Source of the DNA: Dokdonella_A sp044227025
GTDB taxonomy: Bacteria > Pseudomonadota > Gammaproteobacteria > Xanthomonadales > Rhodanobacteraceae
Assembly (NCBI RefSeq): GCF_044227025.1
Contig: NZ_JBGAFX010000001.1
Span: 682,001-746,000, forward strand
Direction of reading: 5' to 3'
DNA: 64,000 bases
Shown here one piece after another: positions 52,343 to 61,838 of this stretch (positions are counted from its first letter, which is position 1; the number at the start of each line of letters is the position of its first letter). The position numbers and the translations under genes were made by a program. A model generated the notes under the pieces. The model had not been told where the DNA came from. It did not search any database and was given only the letters and a program-made list of their open reading frames with translations.

Positions 52343-52395
52343 GGGTGATCCTCCAAGCCGCAGTATATGGGAGCTTGCCGTTGGCAACGGGGCGA

Positions 52396-53043
52396 TCAGG
52401 CGTGTACTCCGTAACGCTCCCGATATGCGGTCAAGCGTGGCCGATGATCGGCCAGTTCGGGGCGATCCGCCGCATAGGCGAGCAGGTCGGTCAGGCGCGC
52501 GATCGCGACGGTCGGGATACCCTGCTCGGCTGCGAGCTCCTGGGTTGCGGACAGCGATCCCTGCCCGCGCTCCTCGCGGTCCAACGCAAGCAGCACGCCC
52601 GCCGGTTGAGCGCCGGCGGCGCGGATCAGCGCCAGCGCTTCGCGGATCGCGGTGCCCGCGGTGATCACGTCGTCGACGATCAGCACGCGCCCGCGCAGCG
52701 GCGCGCCGACCAGCAGGCCACCCTCGCCATGATCCTTCGCCTCCTTGCGGTTGTACGCGAACGGCACGTCGCGCGCATGCCGTTCGGCCAGCGCAGCGGC
52801 GGTAAGCGCGGCCAGCACGATGCCCTTGTAGGCCGGTCCGAACAGCATGTCGAACGCGATGCCCGAGCTGGCCGCCGCCTGTGCGTAGGCGCGGCCGAGC
52901 GTGGCGAGCGCCGCGCCGCTGTCGAACAGGCCGGCATTGAAGAAGTACGGGCTGACGCGGCCGGACTTCAGGGTGAACTCGCCGAAGCGCAGGACATTGC
53001 GAGCTACGGCGAGGTCGAGGAATTCGCGCTGGCTTTGCGACAT
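52396..53043 (-). CDS. pyrE: Orotate phosphoribosyltransferase
   Basis: 215 residues from the ATG at 53043. It has 'FTLKSGRVSPYFFNAGLFDSG', 'FGPAYKGIVLAALTAAAL', 'FAYNRKEAKDHGEGGLLVGAPLRGRVLIVDDVITAGTAIREA' (flexible loop with K and D-H plus the PRPP site) and a C-terminal 'YAADRPELADHRPRLTAYRERYG'. It makes OMP in pyrimidine synthesis. Three copies of the heptamer GATTGCC directly precede the ATG and no Shine-Dalgarno sequence is visible. Divergent from the exonuclease III gene. Confidence 0.95.
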   Translation of the reverse strand: MSQSQREFLDLAVARNVLRFGEFTLKSGRVSPYFFNAGLFDSGAALATLGRAYAQAAASSGIAFDMLFGPAYKGIVLAALTAAALAERHARDVPFAYNRKEAKDHGEGGLLVGAPLRGRVLIVDDVITAGTAIREALALIRAAGAQPAGVLLALDREERGQGSLSATQELAAEQGIPTVAIARLTDLLAYAADRPELADHRPRLTAYRERYGVHA

Positions 53044-53064
53044 GGCAATCGGCAATCGGCAATC
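53044..53064. repeat. Heptanucleotide tandem repeat (3 copies) touching the pyrE start codon
   Basis: On the plus strand GGCAATC is repeated exactly three times. Read on the minus strand it is GATTGCC x3 immediately before the pyrE ATG at 53043, where a ribosome-binding site would be expected. Confidence 0.9.
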
Positions 53065-53186
53065 GGGATCCGGATTGTGCAAGAGGCGGCGAACAAGTGG
53101 AATGCGCGGGCGTCACCGCGAGGCGGCTTCCTGCACTGCCGACTTCGGGTAGGCTTGTCCGATTGCCCCGGCTTGCCGATTTCCGA

Positions 53187-53990
53187 ATGAAGGTCATCAG
53201 TTTCAACGCCAATGGGATCCGCTCTGCGGCCACCAAGGGATTTTTCGACTGGCTGCGCGCGCAGGACGCCGATGTCGTCTGCCTGCAGGAAACCAAGGCG
53301 CAGGAGGACCAGCTGTCCGATCCGATGTTTCGCCCGGACGGTCACCACTGCTTCTATCGCGACGCGACGACGAAGAAAGGCTACAGCGGCGTCGCGATCT
53401 ATTCGAAGCGCGAGCCCGACGAGGTGCTCACGACGCTTGGCCTCGACCTGTTCGAGCAGGAAGGCCGCTACATCGAGGCGCGCTACGGCAAGCTCAGTGT
53501 CGTGTCCTTCTACATCCCGTCCGGCTCGTCGGGCGATGAGCGCCAGGCGATCAAGTTCGATGCGATGAAGCGGCTCAAACCGATCCTCGATCATTGGCTC
53601 GCGAGTGGCCGCGACTACGTGCTGTGCGGCGACTGGAACATCGTGCGCAGTCGCAACGACATCAAGAACTGGACGTCGAACCAGAAGAACTCCGGCTGCC
53701 TGCCGAGCGAGCGCGAGTGGTTGAATGCGCAGCTCGGCGAAGACGGTGGCAGCGATGGCACGCCGCCGGCGCACAATGGTTGGGTCGACACCTACCGCGT
53801 GCTGCGTCCCGAAGGGCAGGATTACACCTGGTGGAGCCATCGCGGCGCGGCGCGCGCGAACGACGTCGGCTGGCGCATCGACTACCAGCTGGTGACGCCG
53901 TCGCTGCGCGATCGCCTGCGCGCGTGCGCGATCACGCGCGAGCCGCGCTTCTCCGACCATGCGCCGTACCTCGTCGACTATCGGACATGA
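53187..53990 (+). CDS. Exodeoxyribonuclease III family (Crc-locus homologue)
   Basis: 267 residues from the ATG at 53187. Catalytic residues of the ExoIII/APE family are intact: N in 'SFNANGIRSA', E in 'CLQETKA', D-W-N in 'LCGDWNIVRSRNDIKNW', the late D in 'VGWRIDYQLVTP' and D-H in 'FSDHAPYLVDY'. The pyrE-adjacent position and 'DIKNW', 'LGWR-like' features recall Pseudomonas Crc, a catalytically dead homologue that acts in carbon catabolite control. Here the nuclease residues are present, so it is probably an AP endonuclease/3'-5' exonuclease. Confidence 0.9.
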   Translation: MKVISFNANGIRSAATKGFFDWLRAQDADVVCLQETKAQEDQLSDPMFRPDGHHCFYRDATTKKGYSGVAIYSKREPDEVLTTLGLDLFEQEGRYIEARYGKLSVVSFYIPSGSSGDERQAIKFDAMKRLKPILDHWLASGRDYVLCGDWNIVRSRNDIKNWTSNQKNSGCLPSEREWLNAQLGEDGGSDGTPPAHNGWVDTYRVLRPEGQDYTWWSHRGAARANDVGWRIDYQLVTPSLRDRLRACAITREPRFSDHAPYLVDYRT

Positions 53991-54006
53991 GGCGGTGGGT
54001 GAAGCG

Positions 54007-55287
54007 ATGACCGCGCCAAGGCCTTCGGTGTGGAGGGCGTTCACGCAACCGGCCGCATGGACGATGTTCCTGTTCGGATTTTCCTCAGGCCTGCCGTTCC
54101 TGCTCGTCGCCGGCACGTTGTCGTACTGGCTCAAGCAGCACGGCATCGTGCTGCGCGAGATCACGGTCATCGCCAGCGCGGGCATGCTGTACGTGTTCAA
54201 GCCGCTGTGGGCGCCATTGCTCGACCATTGGCAGGTGCCCGGGTTCGCGCGGTTCGGTCGCCGCCGCGGCTGGCTGCTGCTGGCGCAGCTCGGCGTCGCC
54301 GCCGGGCTGGTGGCGATGGCGCTGCTGACTCCAGCGAACCTGCCGCCGTTCGTCGTGGCTTCCTTGGCGGTGGCGTTCTTCGGGGCGACGCAGGACATCG
54401 CAATCGATGCGTACCGGATCGAGATCGCGCCGCCGGACCAGCAGGGTGCGCTGATCGCCACTTATTCGCTCGGTTACCGCATCGCACTGATGGCGGCGGG
54501 GGCGTTCGCGCTGATCTTCGCCGACCACGTTCCGTGGGCGCACATCTATCTTGCGCTCGCAGCCGGCATGGCGGTGCCGATCATCGGCAATCTGCGCGCG
54601 CCGGAACCGGCGATGTCCCAGCGGAAACCGCCGGCATGGGGCGATGCGTTGCGCTATGCGGTCGCCGATCCGTTCGTCGATTTCTTCCGTCGCTACGGCG
54701 TCGTGCTGGCGCTCGCGACGCTGGCCTTCCTGCTGCTGTTCAAGATTCCGGAACAGGCGACTATCGGCGGCATCATGGGCCCGTTCTATCTCGACATGGG
54801 TTTCAGCCAGACCCAGATCGGCGCGATCACGAAGATCTACGGTATCTGGATCGGCATCGCGGGTGCGTTCGTCGGCGGCGCGATGGTCGTGCGCTGGGGG
54901 CCGTGGAAGCCGTTGTGCGCGATGGTCGTGCTGTGCGGCAGTTGCAATCTGCTCTACCTGTTGCTGATCGCGTTTCCGGGAAACCTGTGGATGCTGGCGG
55001 TGGTGATCTCGGCCGAAAACTTCACGCTCGGGATGCTCGGGCCGCCGACCGTCGCGTTCCTGTCCGCACTGGTCAACCGCGAGCACACCGCGACGCAGTA
55101 CGCATTGCTCAGTTCGCTGGTGAACCTGCCGGGCAAGGTGCTCGGCATCTTCGCCGGCGGCATCGCGATGTCGGTCGGCTATGGCACCTATTTCGTGATC
55201 ACCGTGGTGGCGCTGATCCCGGCGACCCTGTTGCTGGTGTTCCTGTGGCCGCGTTACCGCGACATCGGCAAGGACGGCGCCGAATAG
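54007..55287 (+). CDS. ampG: AmpG-like muropeptide permease (MFS)
   Basis: 426 residues from the ATG at 54007, 16 bp after the ExoIII stop. About 12 membrane segments; signature parts are 'FGFSSGLPFLLVAGTLSYWL', 'FKPLWAPLLDHW', 'FFGATQDIAIDAYRIEIAPP' and 'PFYLDMGFSQTQIGAITKIYG', all typical of AmpG. It imports GlcNAc-anhydroMurNAc peptides from the periplasm for murein recycling. The last 34 bp overlap the 3' end of the convergent anmK gene. Confidence 0.92.
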   Translation: MTAPRPSVWRAFTQPAAWTMFLFGFSSGLPFLLVAGTLSYWLKQHGIVLREITVIASAGMLYVFKPLWAPLLDHWQVPGFARFGRRRGWLLLAQLGVAAGLVAMALLTPANLPPFVVASLAVAFFGATQDIAIDAYRIEIAPPDQQGALIATYSLGYRIALMAAGAFALIFADHVPWAHIYLALAAGMAVPIIGNLRAPEPAMSQRKPPAWGDALRYAVADPFVDFFRRYGVVLALATLAFLLLFKIPEQATIGGIMGPFYLDMGFSQTQIGAITKIYGIWIGIAGAFVGGAMVVRWGPWKPLCAMVVLCGSCNLLYLLLIAFPGNLWMLAVVISAENFTLGMLGPPTVAFLSALVNREHTATQYALLSSLVNLPGKVLGIFAGGIAMSVGYGTYFVITVVALIPATLLLVFLWPRYRDIGKDGAE

Positions 55288-56450
55288 AGCGCGCCCAATG
55301 CGCGCGGCCCGCGCGCGCCAGTGACCGAGGGCAGATTGCCGGGCAACCCCGCGAGGCGCGCGCGTGCGAGCCAGGCGAAGCCGGCGGCCTCCACGAAGTC
55401 GGGATCAAGACCGAGCGCGGCGGTCGTGTCGATCCGCAGGGCCGGCAATTCCGCGCGCAACGCGGCCATCAACGCCGAGTTGTGTACGCCGCCGCCGCAG
55501 GCATAGACCTCGGCCACGCCACTGCTGTGCAGTGCGTCGGCAATGCTGCGGGCGCTGAGCGCGAGCAGCGTCGCCTGCACGTCCGCCGCGTCGGCGCCGG
55601 CAGGGAGGTGTGCCGCGAGCCAGTCGAGATTGAAATACTCGCGCCCGGTGCTTTTCGGCGGCGGCGCGGCGAAATATGGATCCCGCAGCAACGCGGCGAG
55701 AACATCAACGCGGATCCTTCCGTTCGCGCTCCAGGCGCCGTTCTCGTCGCGCGCCGTTCCGAGATGGCGCGCGGCCCACGCATCGAGCAGGCAATTGGCG
55801 GGCCCGGTATCGAAACCGATCACGTCGTTGCCCGGACGCAGCAGGGTCGCGTTGGCAATGCCGCCGAGGTTCAGGATCGCGCGCGGAATCTGCGCATCGG
55901 CAAACACGGCAGCATGCAGCGCGGGCAACAGCGGCGCGCCCTGGCCACCGGCGGCGACGTCAGCGCGGCGGAAATCGGCGATGGTCGTGATGCCGGTCTG
56001 CTCGGCAATGACGCAGGCGTCGCCGATCTGCAGCGTGAACGGGCGCGGTCCGCCAGGACGATGGCAGACGGTCTGGCCGTGCGAGCCGATCGCCGTGACG
56101 TTGCGTGGATCGATGCCGGCGTCGCGCAGCAGCGCGGTCGCGGCATCGGCGAAGCAGGTGCCGATCTCGACGTCGAGGCGGCCATAGGCGTCGAGCGCGA
56201 TTTCCGCGTCACTGCGTGCGAGCGAGACAATGCGTTCGCGCACGGCGGCCGGATAGGCGAACGTCCGTGCTGCGACAAGCCTCGGCGGCGCCGGGCTCTT
56301 CTTGAAATGTCCGGCCATGGATGGCGGGGGCGTTGCGGAGGGATCCGCAAACTCCACTAACGCGGCATCGATGCCGTCCGCGCTGGTGCCGGAAATCAGG
56401 CCGAGGTAGAGCCGCGTGCCCGCAGGCACGTCAATCGTTGTTGCGGGCAA
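55254..56450 (-). CDS. anmK: Anhydro-N-acetylmuramic acid kinase
   Basis: 398 residues from a TTG at 56450; a GTG at 56429, one base after the upstream peptidase stop, would give a start closer to the family ('VPAGTRLYLGLISGTSADG'). ATP-binding 'GLISGTSADGIDAALVEF', 'IGSHGQTVCHRPGG', 'ADFRRADVAAGGQGAPLLPALH', 'LNLGGIANATLL', 'GFDTGPANCLLDAW' and 'VYACGGGVHNSALM' are all AnmK blocks. It phosphorylates and opens anhydroMurNAc in murein recycling, the cytoplasmic step after AmpG uptake. Convergent with ampG. Confidence 0.94.
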   Translation of the reverse strand: MPATTIDVPAGTRLYLGLISGTSADGIDAALVEFADPSATPPPSMAGHFKKSPAPPRLVAARTFAYPAAVRERIVSLARSDAEIALDAYGRLDVEIGTCFADAATALLRDAGIDPRNVTAIGSHGQTVCHRPGGPRPFTLQIGDACVIAEQTGITTIADFRRADVAAGGQGAPLLPALHAAVFADAQIPRAILNLGGIANATLLRPGNDVIGFDTGPANCLLDAWAARHLGTARDENGAWSANGRIRVDVLAALLRDPYFAAPPPKSTGREYFNLDWLAAHLPAGADAADVQATLLALSARSIADALHSSGVAEVYACGGGVHNSALMAALRAELPALRIDTTAALGLDPDFVEAAGFAWLARARLAGLPGNLPSVTGARGPRALGALYSAPSLPMSR

Positions 56451-57876
56451 GCTGCGAGCCGCCGACGAGCTTGAGCTTGGCCAGTACCGGCGCGCTCTGC
56501 TGACGGAATTGCGCGAGCTGGCTTGCCGGCAGCGGTTCCGGCGGCGGCAGCGTCACGGTCAGCGGGTCGCGGTGGCCGCCGTCGATGCGGAACTCATAGT
56601 GCAGGTGTGGCCCGGTGGCGAGGCCGGTCATGCCGACGTAGCCGATCGTCTCGCCCTGCTTGACGTGGTCGCCGAGCTTTTCGCTGGCAAAGCGCGACAT
56701 GTGGCCGTAGGCGGTGCTGATGTGCGCGTTGTGCTGCACGATCACGAAGTTGCCATAGCCGGACATCCAGCCGCGGTAGGTGATTTTGCCGTCACCGGCG
56801 GCGCGGATTGGCGTGCCGGTCGGCGCAGCGTAGTCGACGCCCTTGTGCGCGCGCATGTAGCCGAGGACCGGATGCATGCGACCGGTCGAGAAGGTCGAGG
56901 AAATGCGCGTGAATTCCACCGGCGTGCGCAGGAACGACTTGCGCAGCGGACGGCCGTCCTCGGTGTAGTACATCGTCTCGCCGTCCGCATTGGTGTAGCG
57001 AATCGCGGTGTAGCGCTTGCCCTGGTTGATGAACGTCGCCGCGATGATGTCGCCGTCACGCAGGCGCTCGCCCTCGCGATAGAGGTCGTCGTAGATCACG
57101 CTGAAACTGTCGCCCTCGCGCAAGTCCTGCGCGAAGTCGATGTCGTAGCCGAACGCGTTGGCGAGCTTGAGTACCATGCCGTCGCTGAGGCCGGCGCGTT
57201 CGCCCGCATAGAACAGCGAGCGCGTGACGACGCCATGCGCGACATGGGTGCGGCGTTCCACGGCGCGGTCGGTCGCGTCCTCGCTGACCCCGTCCGCGCC
57301 GAAATGCAGCACGACGCGGGTAGCGTCGCCGCGTTCGAATCGCATCGCGCTCAGCGTGCCGTCGGCGGCGCGCGCGAACGCGAACTCCTGCCCGGGCCGG
57401 ATGTGGCGCAGCGCCGAGGCGTCATCCTGCGAATCGAGCACGCGCTGCAGGTCGTTCGGGCCGAGGCCCTGCTCGCGGAAGATGTCGGAAAGCGATTGAC
57501 CTGCGCGAACCGTCACCACATGCCAATCCGGCTCGCTCGCCGCGCCATAGGCGCCGATCGCGGCATCGGCCTCGTCGCCGAGATTCGGCAAGTCGAGAGC
57601 CATCGTCGTGTAGGGTATCGGGGCCGGCTCGTGGCGGGTCGCGTTGGCGAAGGTTGGAATCACGATGCCGACCAGCGCGGTCAGCAGCACGCAGACGCCG
57701 CCGAGGATCCAGTGTTCGGCGCGCCAGCTGATCGGCGATGCGGACACGTTCTGCAGGAACGTCCAGTTGGACACGCGCGAATAGAAATGAAAATGCCGAC
57801 GCTGCGCGTGGCGCCGGAGGGTGAGGCGACGAGCCTTGTGGCGAGTGTTCTTGAGGTCGTGCTGGTGGTCGGTCAC
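56431..57876 (-). CDS. M23 murein endopeptidase (MepM-like), membrane-anchored
   Basis: 481 residues from a GTG at 57876; the frame is open up to 57948, but a sigma-70 promoter lies at 57904-57933, so the shorter start fits better. A basic cytoplasmic N-terminus is followed by one transmembrane helix ('HWILGGVCVLLTALVGIVI'), an OapA/LysM-like region ('WHVVTVRAGQSLSDIFREQGLG', 'LRHIRPGQEFAF') and the LytM domain with 'MHPVLGYMRAHKGVDYAAPTGTPI', 'QHNAHISTAYGHMSRF' and 'HLHYEFRIDG'. All zinc ligands are present. It likely cuts peptidoglycan cross-links during growth. Followed directly by anmK. Confidence 0.92.
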   Translation of the reverse strand: MTDHQHDLKNTRHKARRLTLRRHAQRRHFHFYSRVSNWTFLQNVSASPISWRAEHWILGGVCVLLTALVGIVIPTFANATRHEPAPIPYTTMALDLPNLGDEADAAIGAYGAASEPDWHVVTVRAGQSLSDIFREQGLGPNDLQRVLDSQDDASALRHIRPGQEFAFARAADGTLSAMRFERGDATRVVLHFGADGVSEDATDRAVERRTHVAHGVVTRSLFYAGERAGLSDGMVLKLANAFGYDIDFAQDLREGDSFSVIYDDLYREGERLRDGDIIAATFINQGKRYTAIRYTNADGETMYYTEDGRPLRKSFLRTPVEFTRISSTFSTGRMHPVLGYMRAHKGVDYAAPTGTPIRAAGDGKITYRGWMSGYGNFVIVQHNAHISTAYGHMSRFASEKLGDHVKQGETIGYVGMTGLATGPHLHYEFRIDGGHRDPLTVTLPPPEPLPASQLAQFRQQSAPVLAKLKLVGGSQLARNND

Positions 57877-57903
57877 AGGTCGCAGTCCGGTCAATCGCGG
57901 GGT

Positions 57904-57933
57904 ACCATAAAGGCGTAGTGAGGTTGCCGTCAA
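57904..57933 (-). promoter_or_regulatory. Sigma-70 promoter of the M23 peptidase-anmK operon
   Basis: On the minus strand TTGACG (57933-57928), 18 bases, then TATGGT (57909-57904). Transcription would begin near 57897, about 20 nt before the GTG at 57876. Confidence 0.55.
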
Positions 57934-57952
57934 CGCCAATGCCGACAAGGAC

Positions 57953-57981
57953 TTGCGAACAATCGTTCACTAACGAATTAT
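57953..57981 (+). promoter_or_regulatory. Possible sigma-70 promoter of tyrS
   Basis: TTGCGA (57953-57958), a 17-base spacer and AATTAT (57976-57981) in a locally AT-rich stretch between the divergent peptidase gene and tyrS. The -10 matches in four of six positions. Confidence 0.35.
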
Positions 57982-58060
57982 TAACCGTGACGTCTGTATT
58001 CGCGACGTCCCCATTCAACATCGGTGACGCCCCGGGCATTCGCCGAGTACAGGGATTTTC

Positions 58061-59272
58061 ATGACGGACATGCAGGCAGCGCTCGACCTGATCGGCCGCG
58101 GCGCCGACGAGCTCATCAAGAAAGAGGACCTCGAGGCGCGCCTGCGCCTCGGCCGGCCGCTGCGCATCAAGGCTGGCTTCGACCCGACCGCTCCCGACCT
58201 GCACCTCGGACACACGGTGCTGCTGAACAAGATGCGCCAGTTCCAGGACCTCGGCCATCAGGTGATATTCCTGATCGGGGATTTCACCGGCATGATCGGC
58301 GATCCGACCGGCAAGAATGTCACGCGCAAGCCGCTTTCGCGCGAGGACGTCGCGGCGAACGCGAAGACCTATGCCGAGCAGGTGTTCAAGGTGCTCGACC
58401 GCGAGCGCACCGAGGTGCGCTTCAATTCCGAATGGTTTGGCACGATGTCGGCGGCCGACATGATCAAGCTCGCCGCCCAGCACACGGTTGCGCGCATGCT
58501 GGAGCGCGACGATTTCTCCAAGCGCTATGCCGCGCAGCAGTCCATTGCCATCCACGAATTCCTGTATCCGCTGGTGCAGGGCTACGACTCGGTGGCGCTG
58601 CAGGCGGATGTCGAGCTCGGCGGCACCGACCAGAAGTTCAACCTGCTGATGGGTCGCGGCCTGCAGGAACACTACGGCCAACCGCCACAGATCGTGCTGA
58701 CGATGCCGCTGCTGGAAGGCCTGGATGGCGTCGCCAAGATGTCGAAGTCGCTCGGCAACTACATCGGCATCGCCGAGCCTGCCATCGACATCGTCAACAA
58801 GACGATGAAGATCGGCGACGAGCTGATGTGGCGCTGGTACGAACTGCTCAGCCTCGAGCGGACGCTGGCCGACATCGGCAGGATGCAGGCCGAAGTGACG
58901 GCTGGCCAACTCCACCCGCGCGACGCCAAATTGGCGCTTGCGCGTGAACTGGCCGCGCGTTTCCACGATGCAGCCGCGGCCGAGCAGGCAGTCGCGCAAT
59001 GGACGGCGCTGGTGCGCGAGCAGCGTGTCGACGTCGACCTGCCGCTGATCGACATCGTGGTGCCGGCCGAAGGGATCCGCGTCGCGCCGTTGTTCGTGGC
59101 GGCGAAGCTTGCGGGCAGCAATTCGGAGGTCGCGCGCAAGATTGCCGAGCGCGCGCTGCGGGTCGATGGCGCGGTCATCGAGGATCGCGATCGCCTGCTG
59201 GCGTTGGGCGGCGAGCACCTTTTGCAGATCGGCAAGCGTTCATTTGCGCGCGTGCGCCTGGTGGTTGCATAG
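58061..59272 (+). CDS. tyrS: Tyrosyl-tRNA synthetase
   Basis: 403 residues. HIGH motif 'DPTAPDLHLGHTVLLNKM', tyrosine pocket region 'FLYPLVQGYDSVALQADVELGGTDQKFNLLMGR' and KMSKS motif 'GVAKMSKSLGNYIGI' are present, with a C-terminal S4 domain ('AAKLAGSNSEVARKIAERALRVDGAVI'). The 'HEFLYPL' and 'QADVELGGTDQ' pattern is that of the TyrZ-like subgroup common in Pseudomonas relatives. It lies immediately before the rRNA operon. Confidence 0.96.
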   Translation: MTDMQAALDLIGRGADELIKKEDLEARLRLGRPLRIKAGFDPTAPDLHLGHTVLLNKMRQFQDLGHQVIFLIGDFTGMIGDPTGKNVTRKPLSREDVAANAKTYAEQVFKVLDRERTEVRFNSEWFGTMSAADMIKLAAQHTVARMLERDDFSKRYAAQQSIAIHEFLYPLVQGYDSVALQADVELGGTDQKFNLLMGRGLQEHYGQPPQIVLTMPLLEGLDGVAKMSKSLGNYIGIAEPAIDIVNKTMKIGDELMWRWYELLSLERTLADIGRMQAEVTAGQLHPRDAKLALARELAARFHDAAAAEQAVAQWTALVREQRVDVDLPLIDIVVPAEGIRVAPLFVAAKLAGSNSEVARKIAERALRVDGAVIEDRDRLLALGGEHLLQIGKRSFARVRLVVA

Positions 59273-59321
59273 CTTCCCCACCCGGCTCTCTGTCGCCCGG
59301 GGGAAAAGTCCGCGCGAGGGC

Positions 59322-59349
59322 TTGACGAAAATTCGTTTGGTTGTAGGAT
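59322..59349 (+). promoter_or_regulatory. rrn promoter P1
   Basis: TTGACG, a 16-base spacer, TAGGAT; followed by TCGCGGCCC, a GC-rich discriminator as in stringently controlled promoters. Confidence 0.75.
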
Positions 59350-59438
59350 TCGCGGCCCTTCGCTGCCGACCCTTTCGGGCCATCGGCGAAACGATATCCC
59401 CCGCAATGTTGCCCCGCAAAAAAAGTTTGCCGTGGGGG

Positions 59439-59466
59439 TTGACGAAGCGGGAATCGGATGTAAGAT
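59439..59466 (+). promoter_or_regulatory. rrn promoter P2
   Basis: TTGACG, a 16-base spacer, TAAGAT, then GCGCCCCCC discriminator. It lies 117 bp after P1 and has an A7 tract with a small hairpin just upstream. Confidence 0.82.
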
Positions 59467-59569
59467 GCGCCCCCCTTCGACGGGAAGCCCAAACGGGCGA
59501 CGCGGGAGAGGGCAGCGGAAGGCGGAAGATCGCCGGATGCTGCGAAGCGAAAAAAGTCGCTTCGAGGTG

Positions 59570-59597
59570 TTGACGGATACGAAAAACGATGTAAGAT
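59570..59597 (+). promoter_or_regulatory. rrn promoter P3
   Basis: TTGACG, a 16-base spacer, TAAGAT, then GCACGGCTC. It lies 131 bp after P2 and has an A6 tract in a hairpin upstream, parallel to P2. Confidence 0.82.
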
Positions 59598-59657
59598 GCA
59601 CGGCTCACCTCGGACGAAATGTCCTGAGGCGCGGATCAGAAAAGTTCCGCAAGCCAA

Positions 59658-59670
59658 TGATCTTTGACAG
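59658..59670 (+). promoter_or_regulatory. Leader boxA antitermination element
   Basis: TGATCTTTGACAG resembles boxA (TGCTCTTTAACA in E. coli) and lies between P3 and the 16S processing arm, where NusB-NusE load in rRNA transcripts. Confidence 0.7.
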
Positions 59671-59683
59671 TGTGCGCAGGTAA

Positions 59684-59715
59684 CTTGTGTGGGCGCCTTG
59701 TGGTGGATGAAAGTC
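59684..59715 (+). other. Upstream arm of the 16S pre-rRNA processing stem
   Basis: CTTGTGTGGGCGCCTTG and the following bases to 59715 pair with 61373-61402 (GACTTCACC...CCCACACAAG), forming a long interrupted helix around 16S, the expected RNase III substrate. Confidence 0.75.
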
Positions 59716-59826
59716 CATTGATACAAAGTGCGTCCAAGCAAACGTCAAGCAGCAATGTTTTACGCAAACGCTTGGTTCTCACTCAGAGGTTTGGTTGGAA
59801 GGCTTCGGCCGGAAGACCTGAAGTTT

Positions 59827-61365
<1,539 letters not shown>

Positions 61366-61372
61366 AGAGAAT

Positions 61373-61402
61373 GACTTCACCATCCCAAGGTGCCCACACA
61401 AG
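61373..61402 (+). other. Downstream arm of the 16S pre-rRNA processing stem
   Basis: GACTTCACCATCCCAAGG...CCCACACAAG is complementary, with a few mismatches, to 59684-59715 in front of 16S. Confidence 0.75.
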
Positions 61403-61445
61403 ATACCTGCATCCAGAGACGCGGCTCGGCCGCGAGTCCCCTCAA

Positions 61446-61521
61446 GGGGCCATAGCTCAGCTGGGAGAGCACCTGCTTTGCAAGCAGGGGGTCGTCGGTT
61501 CGATCCCGACTGGCTCCACCA
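61446..61521 (+). tRNA. tRNA-Ala (TGC)
   Basis: 76 nt with encoded CCA. The acceptor stem is GGGGCCA/TGGCTCC (one G-T), the anticodon loop CTTTGCAAG gives TGC, and the T loop is GGTTCGATCC. It is the first tRNA in the rRNA spacer. Confidence 0.98.
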
Positions 61522-61587
61522 CTGGCATTACGCGGATCCCTCCGCGAGAGCCCGCACATCCTTGTGCGGACTTTCAACGGATAATCC

Positions 61588-61664
<77 letters not shown>

Positions 61665-61722
61665 TTCTCTGGATCAGCACACTCTCAGAATTTTTCACGA
61701 TGCGACGTTGAAGTGCGCATCG

Positions 61723-61735
61723 TGCTCTTTGAAAA
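61723..61735 (+). promoter_or_regulatory. Spacer boxA element
   Basis: TGCTCTTTGAAAA lies between tRNA-Ile and 23S and matches the boxA found before 23S in many proteobacteria; it would renew the antitermination complex. Confidence 0.65.
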
Positions 61736-61838
61736 CTTGGGACGTAAACAAGCGTTTTGGTTCTGTCGAACCAGACGTGTCGTTGAGGCAAGTAGGCGAA
61801 GTGCAAGACAGTAATTCCGAGGCGACTTGGAGTTATAT

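Larger units (their letters stand above)
59273..59826 (+). promoter_or_regulatory. rRNA operon promoter and leader region
   Basis: 554 bases without a gene. It holds three tandem sigma-70-type promoters, A-tracts ahead of P2 and P3 (GCAAAAAAAGTTTGC and AAGCGAAAAAAGTCGCTT, both able to fold) that may be UP elements, a boxA antitermination element and the upstream arm of the 16S processing stem. Small open frames here are not coding. Confidence 0.9.

Noticed and set aside
57877..57948. Longer N-terminus for the M23 peptidase from the ATG at 57948
   Set aside because: A sigma-70 promoter (57904-57933) lies downstream of that ATG, so the transcript would not include it; the extra residues show no conserved character.
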